A stretch of 64,000 nucleotides of DNA from DAOQAU01 sp964640325 (GTDB lineage Bacteria > Cyanobacteriota > Vampirovibrionia > Gastranaerophilales > Gastranaerophilaceae): NCBI GenBank assembly GCA_964640325.1, contig CAZXID010000002.1, forward strand, positions 62,001 to 126,000, in the 5' to 3' direction. Position 1 is the stretch's first letter, and each line of letters begins with the position of its first letter. The position numbers and the translations under genes were made by a program. The notes below the pieces were generated by a model. It made no database searches. It was not told the origin of the DNA and worked only from the letters and a program-made list of their open reading frames with translations. Below are positions 16,486-25,483 of the stretch, in pieces.

Positions 16486-16606
16486 TTTGTCTTCCTTTTT
16501 TGTAATTACTAACTAAACTATCCATTAAGGATTATACTATTTAAAGAATTTTTTGCAAGAAATTAACATAAAAAAATGCTTATTGTTAAGTTCTTTGAAT
16601 TTTTGG

Positions 16607-17344
16607 TCAAATGACCAATCCGCCGTCAACTTGCAGGACTTGTCCCGTGATGTAAGTGGCGTCCACAGCCAAAAACTTAACAGCTGCGGCTATATCTTCA
16701 ACTTCACCAAGCCTTCTAAGCGGAATGTGCTCTTCTATTCCTTCTAATTTGAGCTCTCTGGTCATAGCGGTGTTAATAAACCCAGGTGCAACAGCGTTTA
16801 CACGAATATTTCTTGAACCCAATTCTTTTGCCATTGACCTTGTCAAGCCGATTAAACCCGCTTTTGCAGCTGAATAATTAGGTTGACCGGCATTTCCGTA
16901 AACGCCTGCAATACTTGCCATGTTTATGATAGAACCGAAACGCTGCTTCATCATCACTTTAACAACAGGTGTTGAAACATAAAACGCACTGTTTAGGTTT
17001 GTATTTATTACAGCTAACCAATTTTCCTGAGTCATTCTTACAAGCAAATTATCGCGAGTAATTCCTGCATTATTGACAAGAACATCAATCCTTCCGAATT
17101 TTTCAACGATTTTTTCTACCCCTTTTTCGATTGCTTCTTTGTCTGTAACATCAAACATAACCACAAGAGAATCAACACCAAAAGCTCTTAATTCTTTTGC
17201 TGTTTCGTTTGCCGTCTCTTCGTTAGTTCCTAACGCAATGTCGTTAACAACAATGTCATAACCGTTTTTTGCAAGCTCAATCGCGCATGCTTTTCCTATC
17301 CCTCTTGCCGCACCGGTTATAAGTGCCACTTTCTTTTCTGACAT
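16607..17344 (-). CDS. fabG: 3-oxoacyl-ACP reductase (FabG)
   Basis: A 245-aa short-chain dehydrogenase that reduces 3-ketoacyl-ACP with NADPH. The cofactor motif TGAARGIGKA (10-19), NNAG (91-94) and the catalytic Ser144, Tyr157 and Lys161 in the order MASIAG...YSAAKAG are all present. The length is typical. AAAGGAGAAAAG precedes the ATG. It starts 12 bp after fabD, so it is cotranscribed with it. Confidence 0.97.
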   Translation of the reverse strand: MSEKKVALITGAARGIGKACAIELAKNGYDIVVNDIALGTNEETANETAKELRAFGVDSLVVMFDVTDKEAIEKGVEKIVEKFGRIDVLVNNAGITRDNLLVRMTQENWLAVINTNLNSAFYVSTPVVKVMMKQRFGSIINMASIAGVYGNAGQPNYSAAKAGLIGLTRSMAKELGSRNIRVNAVAPGFINTAMTRELKLEGIEEHIPLRRLGEVEDIAAAVKFLAVDATYITGQVLQVDGGLVI

Positions 17345-17356
17345 CTCTTTTCTCCT

Positions 17357-18289
17357 TTATTTATTTAACTCTTCGACACAAGTATCTAGTGATACCTTAT
17401 CATAAACATTATAAGTTTTTATCTCGGGTGCTATTTTTTTGTTAAGCCCCGCTAAAACTTTTCCCGGTCCTATTTCTATAAATGTATCAATGCCTTCTTT
17501 AATCATTTTTTGGATGGTTTGCGTCCAGTAAACCGATGAATACATCTGTTTGGGCATTTTTGATTTGAATTCGTCTGCGCTTAAGGTGATTTGTGCATCA
17601 ACATTTGTTATAACAGGGATTTTCGCCTGATTTAAAATATAATCATCAAGGTATACCGAAAACTTTTCACCCGCATCCTTTACCAAATTTGAATGAAAAC
17701 CACCAGAAACTGCCAGTGGAATAACTCTTTTTGCACCGATCTGAACTAAAAGCTCAGAAGCTTTATTAACCCCCTCAACAGAGCCTGTTATAACTATTTG
17801 GTCCGGCGAGTTATAATTTGCAACTGCCACATAACCTTGTTTTGAAGCTTCTTCAAGGCATTTTTTTAAAGCATCTTCATATGCCCCTAAAACCGCAGCC
17901 ATGGTTCCGCCTTTGACTTCGTTCATAAATTCTGCTCTTTTTGAAATTAATTTTAAAGCTGTTTGTAAATCAAATACACCGGCTTCATAAAGTGCAGCAT
18001 ATTCACCCAAACTATGCCCTGCAACAAAATCCGGCTTTATATTTAATTTAGATTTCAAAGCTTCCAACGCCGCTATTGAAGTTGTCAAAATCGCAGGCTG
18101 TGTATTAATTGTTTGTTTTAAATCTTGTTCAGGACCTTCAAAACAGAGTTTTTTAATGTCTTTTCCCAAAACTTCACAGGCACTGTCAAAAACTTTTTTT
18201 GCCGCATCAAAGTTCTCATATAAATCTTTTCCCATCCCGACAGACTGTGAGCCCTGACCGGGGAAAATATATGCTATCTTTTTTGTCAT
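17357..18289 (-). CDS. fabD: Malonyl-CoA:ACP transacylase (FabD)
   Basis: A 310-aa enzyme that loads malonyl groups on ACP. PGQGSQSVGMG is at the N-terminus, the nucleophile is Ser93 in GHSLGEYAAL, and His199 in SGGFHSNL completes the dyad. An internal Arg in ISKRAEFM contacts the malonyl carboxylate in this family. AAAGGAATG precedes the ATG. It is followed closely by fabG and separated from fabH by about 100 bp holding an STRR-like repeat. Confidence 0.97.
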   Translation of the reverse strand: MTKKIAYIFPGQGSQSVGMGKDLYENFDAAKKVFDSACEVLGKDIKKLCFEGPEQDLKQTINTQPAILTTSIAALEALKSKLNIKPDFVAGHSLGEYAALYEAGVFDLQTALKLISKRAEFMNEVKGGTMAAVLGAYEDALKKCLEEASKQGYVAVANYNSPDQIVITGSVEGVNKASELLVQIGAKRVIPLAVSGGFHSNLVKDAGEKFSVYLDDYILNQAKIPVITNVDAQITLSADEFKSKMPKQMYSSVYWTQTIQKMIKEGIDTFIEIGPGKVLAGLNKKIAPEIKTYNVYDKVSLDTCVEELNK

Positions 18290-18313
18290 GATACATTCCT
18301 TTTATGTCTTTTA

Positions 18314-18389
18314 GCTGAATAGGTGAACAGGTGAACGGCTTAAAGATTAAATTTAACTATTCACCCTTTCACCCGTTAAGCCTTTCAAC
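18314..18389. repeat. Period-7 repeat pair between fabH and fabD
   Basis: A GGTGAACAGGTGAACGG arm at 18314-18338 and a complementary CTATTCACCCTTTCACCCG arm at 18357-18389 can fold back on each other. The second arm reaches the 3' end of fabH. Confidence 0.75.
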
Positions 18390-19396
18390 TAGCATATTCC
18401 TTCTCTAAGCCTTACGATAGCAACGCCCCAAGTCATGCCTGCACCGAAACCGCAAAGAATAGCAGTACATGGGAGTTTGATTTTTCCATGTTCAACGCCT
18501 TCTGCAAGCGCTATCGGAACAGATGCGGCTGATGTATTACCGTAGTATTTTATGTTAGAAATAACTTTTTCATCACTGTAGCCCAATCTACTCTGAACTG
18601 CTTCAATAATTCTTTGATTAGCTTGATGAGGAATCAAATAATCAATATCTTCAGCCTTCATGCCAGCTTGCTTCAAACATTTATCAATATATTCAGGCAA
18701 AATTTTAGCTACAAACTTATAAACTTCACGCCCGTTCATTTTTACATGTGAGGGTTTTTGTTCACAAGGCTCCACAAGCGGACAATTTTGCCCTGTAAAC
18801 GGAAGCGTTATATATTCACCTATTGATCCATCCGCCTTTATGTCAATAGCCAATATATCATCCACTCCGTCCTCGGCTTCGGTTAAAACCATAGCCCCTG
18901 CACCGTCACCAAAAAGGATTGATACACTTCTATCCGTCCAATCGCAAAACCTTGAATTGTTGTCTGTTGCAACAATTAAAATTTTCTTATGAATACCCGC
19001 ACCTATAAAAGCCCTTGCCATTTCCATGGTATAAATAAGACCTGAGCATGCAGCCGTAACATCAAAGGCCGGAATTTCTTTAATTCCTAATCTGGCTTGA
19101 ATTCTGCATGCCATCGCAGGATATAAATCCGCCGGTGCGGATGATGCTGCTATAATCATATCAATTTCTTCGGGCTTAATATTTGCCTTTTTAAGAGCAT
19201 TTTTTGCCGCCTCATAACCCAAATCTATTGCATTTTCTTCGCCCGATACCACACGACGTTCTTTTATACCCGTTCTGGTATAAATCCACTCGTCTGATGT
19301 ATCATATAATTTTGTCAAATCTTCATTTTTTATAACCGTTTCAGGCACACAATAACCTACACCGGCAATTTTCAACGGAACTAATTGTCTTGTCAT
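18389..19396 (-). CDS. fabH: 3-oxoacyl-ACP synthase III (FabH)
   Basis: A 335-aa initiating condensing enzyme (acetyl-CoA plus malonyl-ACP). The catalytic Cys117 lies in TAACSGLIYTME, His257 in IPHQANQRI and Asn287 in YYGNTSAASVP. The C-terminal GFGAGMTWG is typical. It lies 29 bp after plsX in a plsX-fabH-fabD-fabG order, the common arrangement of this operon. Confidence 0.98.
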   Translation of the reverse strand: MTRQLVPLKIAGVGYCVPETVIKNEDLTKLYDTSDEWIYTRTGIKERRVVSGEENAIDLGYEAAKNALKKANIKPEEIDMIIAASSAPADLYPAMACRIQARLGIKEIPAFDVTAACSGLIYTMEMARAFIGAGIHKKILIVATDNNSRFCDWTDRSVSILFGDGAGAMVLTEAEDGVDDILAIDIKADGSIGEYITLPFTGQNCPLVEPCEQKPSHVKMNGREVYKFVAKILPEYIDKCLKQAGMKAEDIDYLIPHQANQRIIEAVQSRLGYSDEKVISNIKYYGNTSAASVPIALAEGVEHGKIKLPCTAILCGFGAGMTWGVAIVRLREGIC

Positions 19397-19425
19397 TTTC
19401 CACCTCTCGTATTTTAATATAAAGG

Positions 19426-20478
19426 CTATTCGCCCAAGAATTCTGATATTTTTTTGTTTACACCTGTTTCGACAGCTTCTTTTGCCACTCTTAAAGCATT
19501 TTTTATCGCATAGGCTTTTGAGCTTCCGTGGGAGATTACTGTAATTCCTTTAACCCCCAAAAGCAAAGCTCCTCCAAATTCTTCATAATTGATTTTTTTG
19601 TAAATCCTTTTCATAAAAGGTTTTGCAATCAATCCTGCGATTCTTGCAAGCGGATCTGTCTTGAATTCCTGTTTGAGCATTCTAAAAAGCATTGAAGATG
19701 TTCCCTCGGTAATTTTTAACGCAACGTTTCCGACAAACCCGTCACAAACTACGACATTGCAAACACCTGAAAAAATTTCTCTGCCTTCGATGTTACCTAT
19801 AAAGTTAATTTTATCCTGATTTTCTTCCAATAATTTGTAAGTTGCCTGAGCAAGTTCATTCCCTTTGCCGGCCTCTTCACCTATATTCAAAACCCCGACT
19901 CTGGGATTTTCAATATTTAATACATTTTTTGAAAAAGTTGTACCCATTACCGCAAACTGAAATAACATTTCAGGAGTACAATTGCTGTTTGCGCCTGCAT
20001 CTATAACGACAATAGGATCTTTCATTGTCGGAAGAGTTATTGCAATAGCAGGCCTGTCTATTCCCGGGATTCTTCCCAACCCGAACAAACTTGAAGCCAT
20101 AGCAGCCCCTGTAGAGCCTGCCGCTACTATAGCGTCTGAGCTTCCTGTTGCTACAGCGTCAACAGCCAAAACTATAGAAGATTTTTTCTTCTTTCTTATT
20201 GCCTGCCCGGGAGCTTCTCCCATTTCTATCACTTCTGTTGCAGGAGTAACTTTTATATCAAGTTTTGATACATCTACTCTTATTTTTTTATTTTTGAACC
20301 CGCCTGCAGTTGAAGTTATTCCTTCTCTTTTTATTCTGTCAATTTCGTATTCAATCTGATCTTGCTTCCCGACTAATTCTATTGCAACACCATAATCCGC
20401 GGCAGCCCAAATTGCACCTGCCACTATCTCACGAGGCGCATGGTCTCCGCCCATTGCATCTATAGCTATTCTTGTCAT
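19426..20478 (-). CDS. plsX: Phosphate acyltransferase (PlsX)
   Basis: A 350-aa peripheral membrane enzyme that makes acyl-phosphate from acyl-ACP for phospholipid synthesis. The N-terminal IAIDAMGGDHAPREIV is the family signature. VIEMGEAPGQAIRKKKKSS, DAGANSNCTPE and the C-terminal GGALLLGVKGITVISHGSS follow. It lies between rpmF and fabH, the classic rpmF-plsX-fabH order. Confidence 0.97.
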   Translation of the reverse strand: MTRIAIDAMGGDHAPREIVAGAIWAAADYGVAIELVGKQDQIEYEIDRIKREGITSTAGGFKNKKIRVDVSKLDIKVTPATEVIEMGEAPGQAIRKKKKSSIVLAVDAVATGSSDAIVAAGSTGAAMASSLFGLGRIPGIDRPAIAITLPTMKDPIVVIDAGANSNCTPEMLFQFAVMGTTFSKNVLNIENPRVGVLNIGEEAGKGNELAQATYKLLEENQDKINFIGNIEGREIFSGVCNVVVCDGFVGNVALKITEGTSSMLFRMLKQEFKTDPLARIAGLIAKPFMKRIYKKINYEEFGGALLLGVKGITVISHGSSKAYAIKNALRVAKEAVETGVNKKISEFLGE

Positions 20479-20496
20479 ATTTCCCCTCTTTTTTAA

Positions 20497-20551
20497 GTGA
20501 ATAGTAAATTGTAAATAGTAAATAAAATTTATTAACTATTTACCTATTCTC
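20497..20551. repeat. Period-7 repeat between rpmF and plsX
   Basis: GTGAATAGTAAATTGTAAAT then AGTAAATAAAATTTATTAAC and TATTTACCTATTC form an imperfect hairpin of AGTAAAT-type heptamers. It overlaps the 3' end of rpmF. Confidence 0.75.
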
Positions 20552-20894
20552 CCTTAGGTTCTTCCTCTTTTATTTCCTCAACAACTTCTTCAGCTTTTAT
20601 TTCTTCAACTTTTGCTTCTTCAGCTTTAGGTTCTTCAACTTTTTTAGGCTTTGCCTCTGCTTTTTTTGCCGCTTTTTTTACAGATTTTTTAGGCTCTAAA
20701 GTTGATTCAACGTAATCAGATGATTTGATGCTTACAGCTTTGCCTTTGTAGTATCCGCAAGCTGCACAAACCGTATGTGTCAAAACGGGTTCACCGCATT
20801 TTGTGCACTTTGTTATTTCAGGTTTTGCTGCTTTCCAATTTGATCTTCTATGACCCTGGGCCGAATGCCCCGTTCTTTTCTTTGGTACTGCCAT
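20544..20894 (-). CDS. rpmF: Ribosomal protein L32 with long acidic/lysine C-terminal tail
   Basis: A 116-aa protein. Residues 1-60 are a complete L32 (MAVPKKRTGHSAQGHRRSNW, zinc-ribbon cysteines C30, C33, C43 and C46). Ordinary L32 ends near residue 60. Here a low-complexity tail of about 55 residues rich in Lys, Glu and Ala follows (KKAAKKAEAKPKK...EEVVEEIKEEEP). Reading frame and codon use are continuous, so the tail is real and not a frameshift product. It is placed just before plsX as in many bacteria. Confidence 0.95.
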   Translation of the reverse strand: MAVPKKRTGHSAQGHRRSNWKAAKPEITKCTKCGEPVLTHTVCAACGYYKGKAVSIKSSDYVESTLEPKKSVKKAAKKAEAKPKKVEEPKAEEAKVEEIKAEEVVEEIKEEEPKGE

Positions 20895-20940
20895 TTGTGT
20901 TTTACACTCCTTGTCTATATTTTTTAACTTTATTTAACAA

Positions 20941-21000
20941 TAAATAGTAAATTGTAAATAGTTAATAGAAATTTTCTATTTATCATTCACTGTTTACTTT
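20941..21000. repeat. Period-7 repeat between the 83-aa gene and rpmF
   Basis: Two arms of AGTAAAT/GTAAATAG heptamers and their complement (ATTTATCATTCACTGTTTAC) form an imperfect hairpin in a 155-bp gene gap. Confidence 0.75.
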
Positions 21001-21049
21001 AAGAAAGCATATCATAAAAATAATTATTTGTTTTATATTATTAATTTTT

Positions 21050-21301
21050 TTAAACGTACTGCTCTTCCTGAAGCGCCACAGCAGAAATCTGGTTAGCCTG
21101 AATTGAAACTTTTTTGATAGGACCGACCGCTTCTTTTTCAACCAATGCGGCAGAAGGCGCTTTTAGCAGCTTTTGGATTTCCTCATAAGCGGCTTGAGGA
21201 TTTTCAATATAAAGCACAACCGGTGCAGATGAGCCTTTTATAAAAATTAAAAGTGCCGTTCTTGTTTTTATTTGCGGTGTTCCGCTGAATTGTTTTGCCA
21301 T
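21050..21301 (-). CDS. Small conserved-looking hypothetical protein
   Basis: An 83-aa alpha/beta protein (strand TALLIFIKGSSAPVVLYIE, helix PQAAYEEIQKLLK, C-terminal strand IKKVSIQANQISAVALQEEQ). AAAGGAG precedes the ATG. It sits 13 bp downstream of tpiA and upstream of rpmF. The build suggests a small single-domain regulator or ribosome-associated protein, but no family is recognised. Confidence 0.7.
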   Translation of the reverse strand: MAKQFSGTPQIKTRTALLIFIKGSSAPVVLYIENPQAAYEEIQKLLKAPSAALVEKEAVGPIKKVSIQANQISAVALQEEQYV

Positions 21302-21314
21302 AAAATTACTCCTT

Positions 21315-22100
21315 TTATGCTTTTACCTTCATTGTATTAGATATAATTTCGTTAAAGCTATCGACTTTTAAGCTTGCTCCGCCAACCAAAGCTCCGTCAA
21401 TATCAGATTGCGACATTTGCTCTTCGATTGATTCGAGAGTTACGCTTCCGCCGTATAAAATTCTGATTGAATCTCCTGCGTTATTTGTGCTCACTTCTTT
21501 TACGACATTTCTAATCATCGCAATAACTCTGTTTGCTTCCGCAGAATCGCAGGTTTTGCCCGTTCCTATTGCCCAAATAGGTTCATAAGCTATAACAGAT
21601 TTTGTAATTTCTTCTTCTGAAAGCCCTTCAAGTGCTGCTTTAATCTGTTTTGTAATGTGAGAGTCTGTAATTCCGGCTTCTCTTTGCTCCAGACTTTCGC
21701 CACAGCAAATAATAGGAATCAATCCGCCTGCCAAAATCGCTTTTGCTTTTTTGTTAATCATCTCATCTGTTTCGCTAAAATACTGTCTTCTTTCGGAGTG
21801 TCCTATAATAACATATTCGCAGTTCATTTCTTTTATCATATCAACTGAAATCTCGCCTGTGTAAGCTCCTGATTTTTCCCAATGACAATTTTGTGCTGCT
21901 ATTGAAACAAGCCCTCTGCAATTATCACATCTCATGCTCTCAACTGCGGCAAGTGATGTAAAAGTAGGTGCCAAAACAATCTCGGGCAACTGCTGTTTTG
22001 TAAACCTTTCTGCAAAATAGGCAATGCCTAAAAACAATTCTTTTGCCTCACCTTGAAGCTTATTCATTTTCCAGTTTCCTGCGATAATCGGTTTTCTCAT
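21315..22100 (-). CDS. tpiA: Triosephosphate isomerase
   Basis: A 261-aa TIM barrel that interconverts DHAP and GAP. Lys11 in AGNWKMN, His101 in IIGHSERRQYF and Glu173 in AYEPIWAIGTGK are the catalytic residues, and LYGGSV is the phosphate loop. It is the first gene of the block leading to the fab genes, with a promoter at 22132-22160. Its product and the GAPDH at 7-8 kb are the only glycolytic enzymes in the window. Confidence 0.98.
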   Translation of the reverse strand: MRKPIIAGNWKMNKLQGEAKELFLGIAYFAERFTKQQLPEIVLAPTFTSLAAVESMRCDNCRGLVSIAAQNCHWEKSGAYTGEISVDMIKEMNCEYVIIGHSERRQYFSETDEMINKKAKAILAGGLIPIICCGESLEQREAGITDSHITKQIKAALEGLSEEEITKSVIAYEPIWAIGTGKTCDSAEANRVIAMIRNVVKEVSTNNAGDSIRILYGGSVTLESIEEQMSQSDIDGALVGGASLKVDSFNEIISNTMKVKA

Positions 22101-22131
22101 AGTGTTCTCCCTTAATTTAATCTACCCTTAG

Positions 22132-22160
22132 ATTTTAGTTTAAAAAGGTTTTTTAATCAA
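22132..22160 (-). promoter_or_regulatory. Sigma-70-type promoter of tpiA
   Basis: Minus strand TTGATT, 17-bp spacer, TAAAAT, about 30 bases upstream of the tpiA ATG. It probably drives tpiA and the 83-aa gene and may read into rpmF. Confidence 0.6.
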
Positions 22161-22180
22161 GTTTATGATACTATTTTTGC

Positions 22181-23626
22181 ATGGAAAAAGCTTTATCAAA
22201 AAATTATTTGATTATACTGGATACTTTTTTCAAGTATCTTCCTTCAAGATTTTTTATAATTTTAAATTCACTAATCATAATACCTTTTTTAGCGCACGTC
22301 ATATCAGCGCGTGAAATGGGAATTTTGCAACTTTGTATAGGGATATTAAACTTAGTCTGCACATGTTCGACCGACTGGATTGCCAAATCTGCACTGAGGT
22401 TTTGGCACAAATACAAACGCAAAAAAATGACAGGTGAATTCTTATCAAATGTCGTATTTTTAACTTTTGTTTCTTATATTTTGATATTTGTTTTTTATTT
22501 TTGCTTTTCAGGAATTATTTTACAAAAATTCTCCATTGATAAAATCTCTCTTTTACTGACACTTTTTCTTGTAATCCCTTGTGGAATACGACAGTTTTTA
22601 TACCAAATGCTAAGAATTTTAAACAAACCTTTTATGTACACTTTCAGCATAATTTTTTATCAATTATCGCTTTTGGTTTTGTTTTTATTTTTCTCAAATT
22701 TGTACTCAAATATCTATGCACTGCTTATTGCAATGACGACAAGTATTTTTGTCATAGATGCTTATATAATTAAACAAATCGGGTTTGAAGAAAGACTGAA
22801 CATAAAACCCGATATTTTAATTTTAAAAGAAAGTCTTAAATACTCCCTGCCGCTTATCGGGACAAACGTGAGCATTTGGGCGATTCTGAATATAAATAAA
22901 TTTGTTTTTCAATACAATCACATGTTTTTTGAAACAGCGGTTGCAGGTATTTGTTGGTTTTTCACGACAAATATTTTAGCACCGATTTTTTCAACTCTGC
23001 TTTTTTCAGTTTTTCCTACAATAATTAAACAATTTGAAAAAAAGCGGCTTATAAACGAGTTTGTAACTTCGACTCTCCAACTCTACTTTGTAATTTTCAT
23101 TCCGATAGTAGGAATTTTTTGTTTCTTTTCTAAAGAAATCGCAGGATTTATGCTTTCGGAAAAATATTTCGCAGGGCACATTTTATTGCCGTTTTTTGCC
23201 GTTTCAATTTTTGCGCATGAATTTTTAAAACTAATGAATATCAAATATCATCTGCGCAACAAAACTTATATTGAAATGGGCTTGAGCCTTTTTGTCGGCA
23301 CGATTGCAGTTGTGTTAAATATTTTCCTTCTGCCCAAATTTAATCTTTTAGCCGCCGGATTTGTAATGATAAGTTGCATCTTCTTGCTTTTAATCCTAAA
23401 TTCTCTGATAAATTTTAAATCCTTTTATTATATTAATCCTTTAAAAATACTCAAAACCGGAATTTTATCAATTCTTTTTGCCATAATTTGTTTTTGCTCG
23501 ATTGATTTTGTTTTTTTACAACTGAATTACGAATATTATTTTGTCATAACAAAAATAATTATTTCATGCGCACTTTACTACACTTTGACCTGGCAGTTTA
23601 AAACTAAAATTTTAGGACAAAATTAG
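22181..23626 (+). CDS. Polysaccharide/oligosaccharide flippase (MOP superfamily, Wzx-like)
   Basis: A 481-aa protein with about 12-14 hydrophobic segments from residue 20 to the C-terminus. The N-terminal LIIIPFLAHVISAREMGILQ is typical of polysaccharide-export flippases, which move lipid-linked sugar repeats across the inner membrane. The start has no Shine-Dalgarno; TATGAT at 22164-22169 lies 12 bases before the ATG, so the transcript may be leaderless. No glycosyltransferases are adjacent, so it is an orphan copy. The convergent neighbour is the unknown 590-aa gene. Confidence 0.82.
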   Translation: MEKALSKNYLIILDTFFKYLPSRFFIILNSLIIIPFLAHVISAREMGILQLCIGILNLVCTCSTDWIAKSALRFWHKYKRKKMTGEFLSNVVFLTFVSYILIFVFYFCFSGIILQKFSIDKISLLLTLFLVIPCGIRQFLYQMLRILNKPFMYTFSIIFYQLSLLVLFLFFSNLYSNIYALLIAMTTSIFVIDAYIIKQIGFEERLNIKPDILILKESLKYSLPLIGTNVSIWAILNINKFVFQYNHMFFETAVAGICWFFTTNILAPIFSTLLFSVFPTIIKQFEKKRLINEFVTSTLQLYFVIFIPIVGIFCFFSKEIAGFMLSEKYFAGHILLPFFAVSIFAHEFLKLMNIKYHLRNKTYIEMGLSLFVGTIAVVLNIFLLPKFNLLAAGFVMISCIFLLLILNSLINFKSFYYINPLKILKTGILSILFAIICFCSIDFVFLQLNYEYYFVITKIIISCALYYTLTWQFKTKILGQN

Positions 23627-23631
23627 ATTTT

Positions 23632-25404
23632 TTATAAAATGGGGTTTGAATATCTTAATATAATTTTTCGTTTAATTTTGAATTTCTTTTTATCATTTAA
23701 AAGACTTCTTTTGAGTTTTTGCCAATTTTGTTCTTCTTCCCGTGTTGGATTATATCTTGACCAATTTTCGTACCTCACGCTGACTTTTGGAGCTTGGGAT
23801 TTTAAAATTAATTTGTAGTTTACGCGAGCAAGCCCATTTCTTTTTGCAAAATTACTCAATTCATTTTGAGGAATATCTTTGGTAAAATCATCTTTTACAA
23901 TTCCCAAAGTCCTTTTATCTATCCAATAAAGCTCGATTTTATGAAATCCGGCATCTTTGTATATCTTGCTGAAAGTATTAACATAAGAAATCATCTGTTT
24001 TTGATTTTTAATATTTTCATTAAATAAATTGAGAATATTTTTGTTATATGTCTCCATTTTCGCAAGAAGATTTTGACTGAAAAAAATAAGGTCTTTATTG
24101 CTTCTGACAATAGAAATGCTTTGCTCAATATAATTTTGAAATTTGATTAACTCCTCAATATCGTGCGAATTATCAGACTTTAAACTATTCAAATTTTTCC
24201 TCATTGATTCGACCAATTTTTGCAATTCCCCCGAAATAAGAACTTTTGAATATAGTTTTGGCTTCTGTGTAATTTGGATTAAATTCCCAAGCGCAGTTGA
24301 ATAATCATTTAAAATAATAACCGTAGAATTATTAAGATTTTCAAAAACATTTCTGTAAATCTCATTTTTAGTTTGCTCATCTAATGCAGGAGAAATTATT
24401 TCCGTACACTGCAAAATCCGTTTGAGCATTTTAACGGGACGATCTTTAAATTCATTTAAACTTGAAAACTCCTGCAGGTGCCTTTTGAAATTAAAAAGCC
24501 TGTATTCAAGGTATTTATCGTCATCTTTGAGATAATCAAGATTTTTCAAATAACTTGCCGAATTTTCTCCCACAAAAGTAATCGGTGGGAAAAACCTTCT
24601 TGATAATTGAAGCCTTTGTCCGGTGAAAGATTCTGCAACTATTTCTACCGTTTTTATTTTTTTTGTCTTTACGTCTTCTATATCCGCATAAAAATCAACA
24701 ACGATAGTAATCTCTCTTAAAAAATCCTGCATTTGCTTGTTATAACTTATGCCTTTTGCAAAAATTTGAATCGGGGCATAATCCTCGATTAAGATTTCAT
24801 TGGGCTTTAAAACAAAAGGATATTCAAGCACAAAATCAGGCTTGTCGGGAAAAGTTTTTTTTAAATAAACGACATATTCTTTATCCTTAAAAATTTCGGG
24901 TATAGATTGTTCTATAAATTTTGAATTTGTAGAACTTTTTCTTTCAAAATGAATTATTGACCCTAAAGTATCGAATTCGGTTAAAAAACTTTGATTTTTA
25001 TTGTTTGAAATGTAATCATAAAAATTAATCTGGAAAGAAGACATTTTATTATCAATATCTTTTGCAATCTCTGAAGCATTTTTGCCATCATAAACGTACT
25101 TGCCCAAATGAATTCCTACAGAATAATCCAAATCATTTGGAATCGGATTATGGTTCAAAAAGCCCGAACCGTAAGCATTTTGATATAAAATTTTTATTTT
25201 TTGTTTGTCTAGATTACAGCTCAAAACAGAACTTTTTACTGCTTTATCAATTTTTTCAACCACAGGCGAAATAAATGAAAAAACTCTGGTATTAACATTT
25301 GGGTTTACATAAACAAATTCAACCGCGTGGCTTAAAATGTAAAAAATAACCGCAAAAAAAATAATACTTGCAATAAAAATTAAATAATTTTTGCCAAACT
25401 TCAT
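23632..25404 (-). CDS. Large hypothetical protein with one N-terminal membrane anchor
   Basis: A 590-aa protein of unknown function. Residues 1-35 form a short basic end plus one membrane helix (YLIFIASIIFFAVIFYILSH). The rest is hydrophilic and mixed alpha/beta, with Lys/Asn-rich helices at 330-470 and a basic C-terminus (LLNDKKKFKIKRKIILRY), so it is probably bitopic with a large periplasmic or surface domain. No motif is recognised. Its stop codon is 5 bp from that of the flippase. A surface-polysaccharide role is only guessed from that neighbour. Confidence 0.72.
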   Translation of the reverse strand: MKFGKNYLIFIASIIFFAVIFYILSHAVEFVYVNPNVNTRVFSFISPVVEKIDKAVKSSVLSCNLDKQKIKILYQNAYGSGFLNHNPIPNDLDYSVGIHLGKYVYDGKNASEIAKDIDNKMSSFQINFYDYISNNKNQSFLTEFDTLGSIIHFERKSSTNSKFIEQSIPEIFKDKEYVVYLKKTFPDKPDFVLEYPFVLKPNEILIEDYAPIQIFAKGISYNKQMQDFLREITIVVDFYADIEDVKTKKIKTVEIVAESFTGQRLQLSRRFFPPITFVGENSASYLKNLDYLKDDDKYLEYRLFNFKRHLQEFSSLNEFKDRPVKMLKRILQCTEIISPALDEQTKNEIYRNVFENLNNSTVIILNDYSTALGNLIQITQKPKLYSKVLISGELQKLVESMRKNLNSLKSDNSHDIEELIKFQNYIEQSISIVRSNKDLIFFSQNLLAKMETYNKNILNLFNENIKNQKQMISYVNTFSKIYKDAGFHKIELYWIDKRTLGIVKDDFTKDIPQNELSNFAKRNGLARVNYKLILKSQAPKVSVRYENWSRYNPTREEEQNWQKLKRSLLNDKKKFKIKRKIILRYSNPIL

Positions 25405-25483
25405 AAAAAGCTCCCCCTTCCAGAAAGTTTATATGAAAATTTCACAGTTTGCAAATCAAGGATTTTTAAGGTAATTTTTACTT

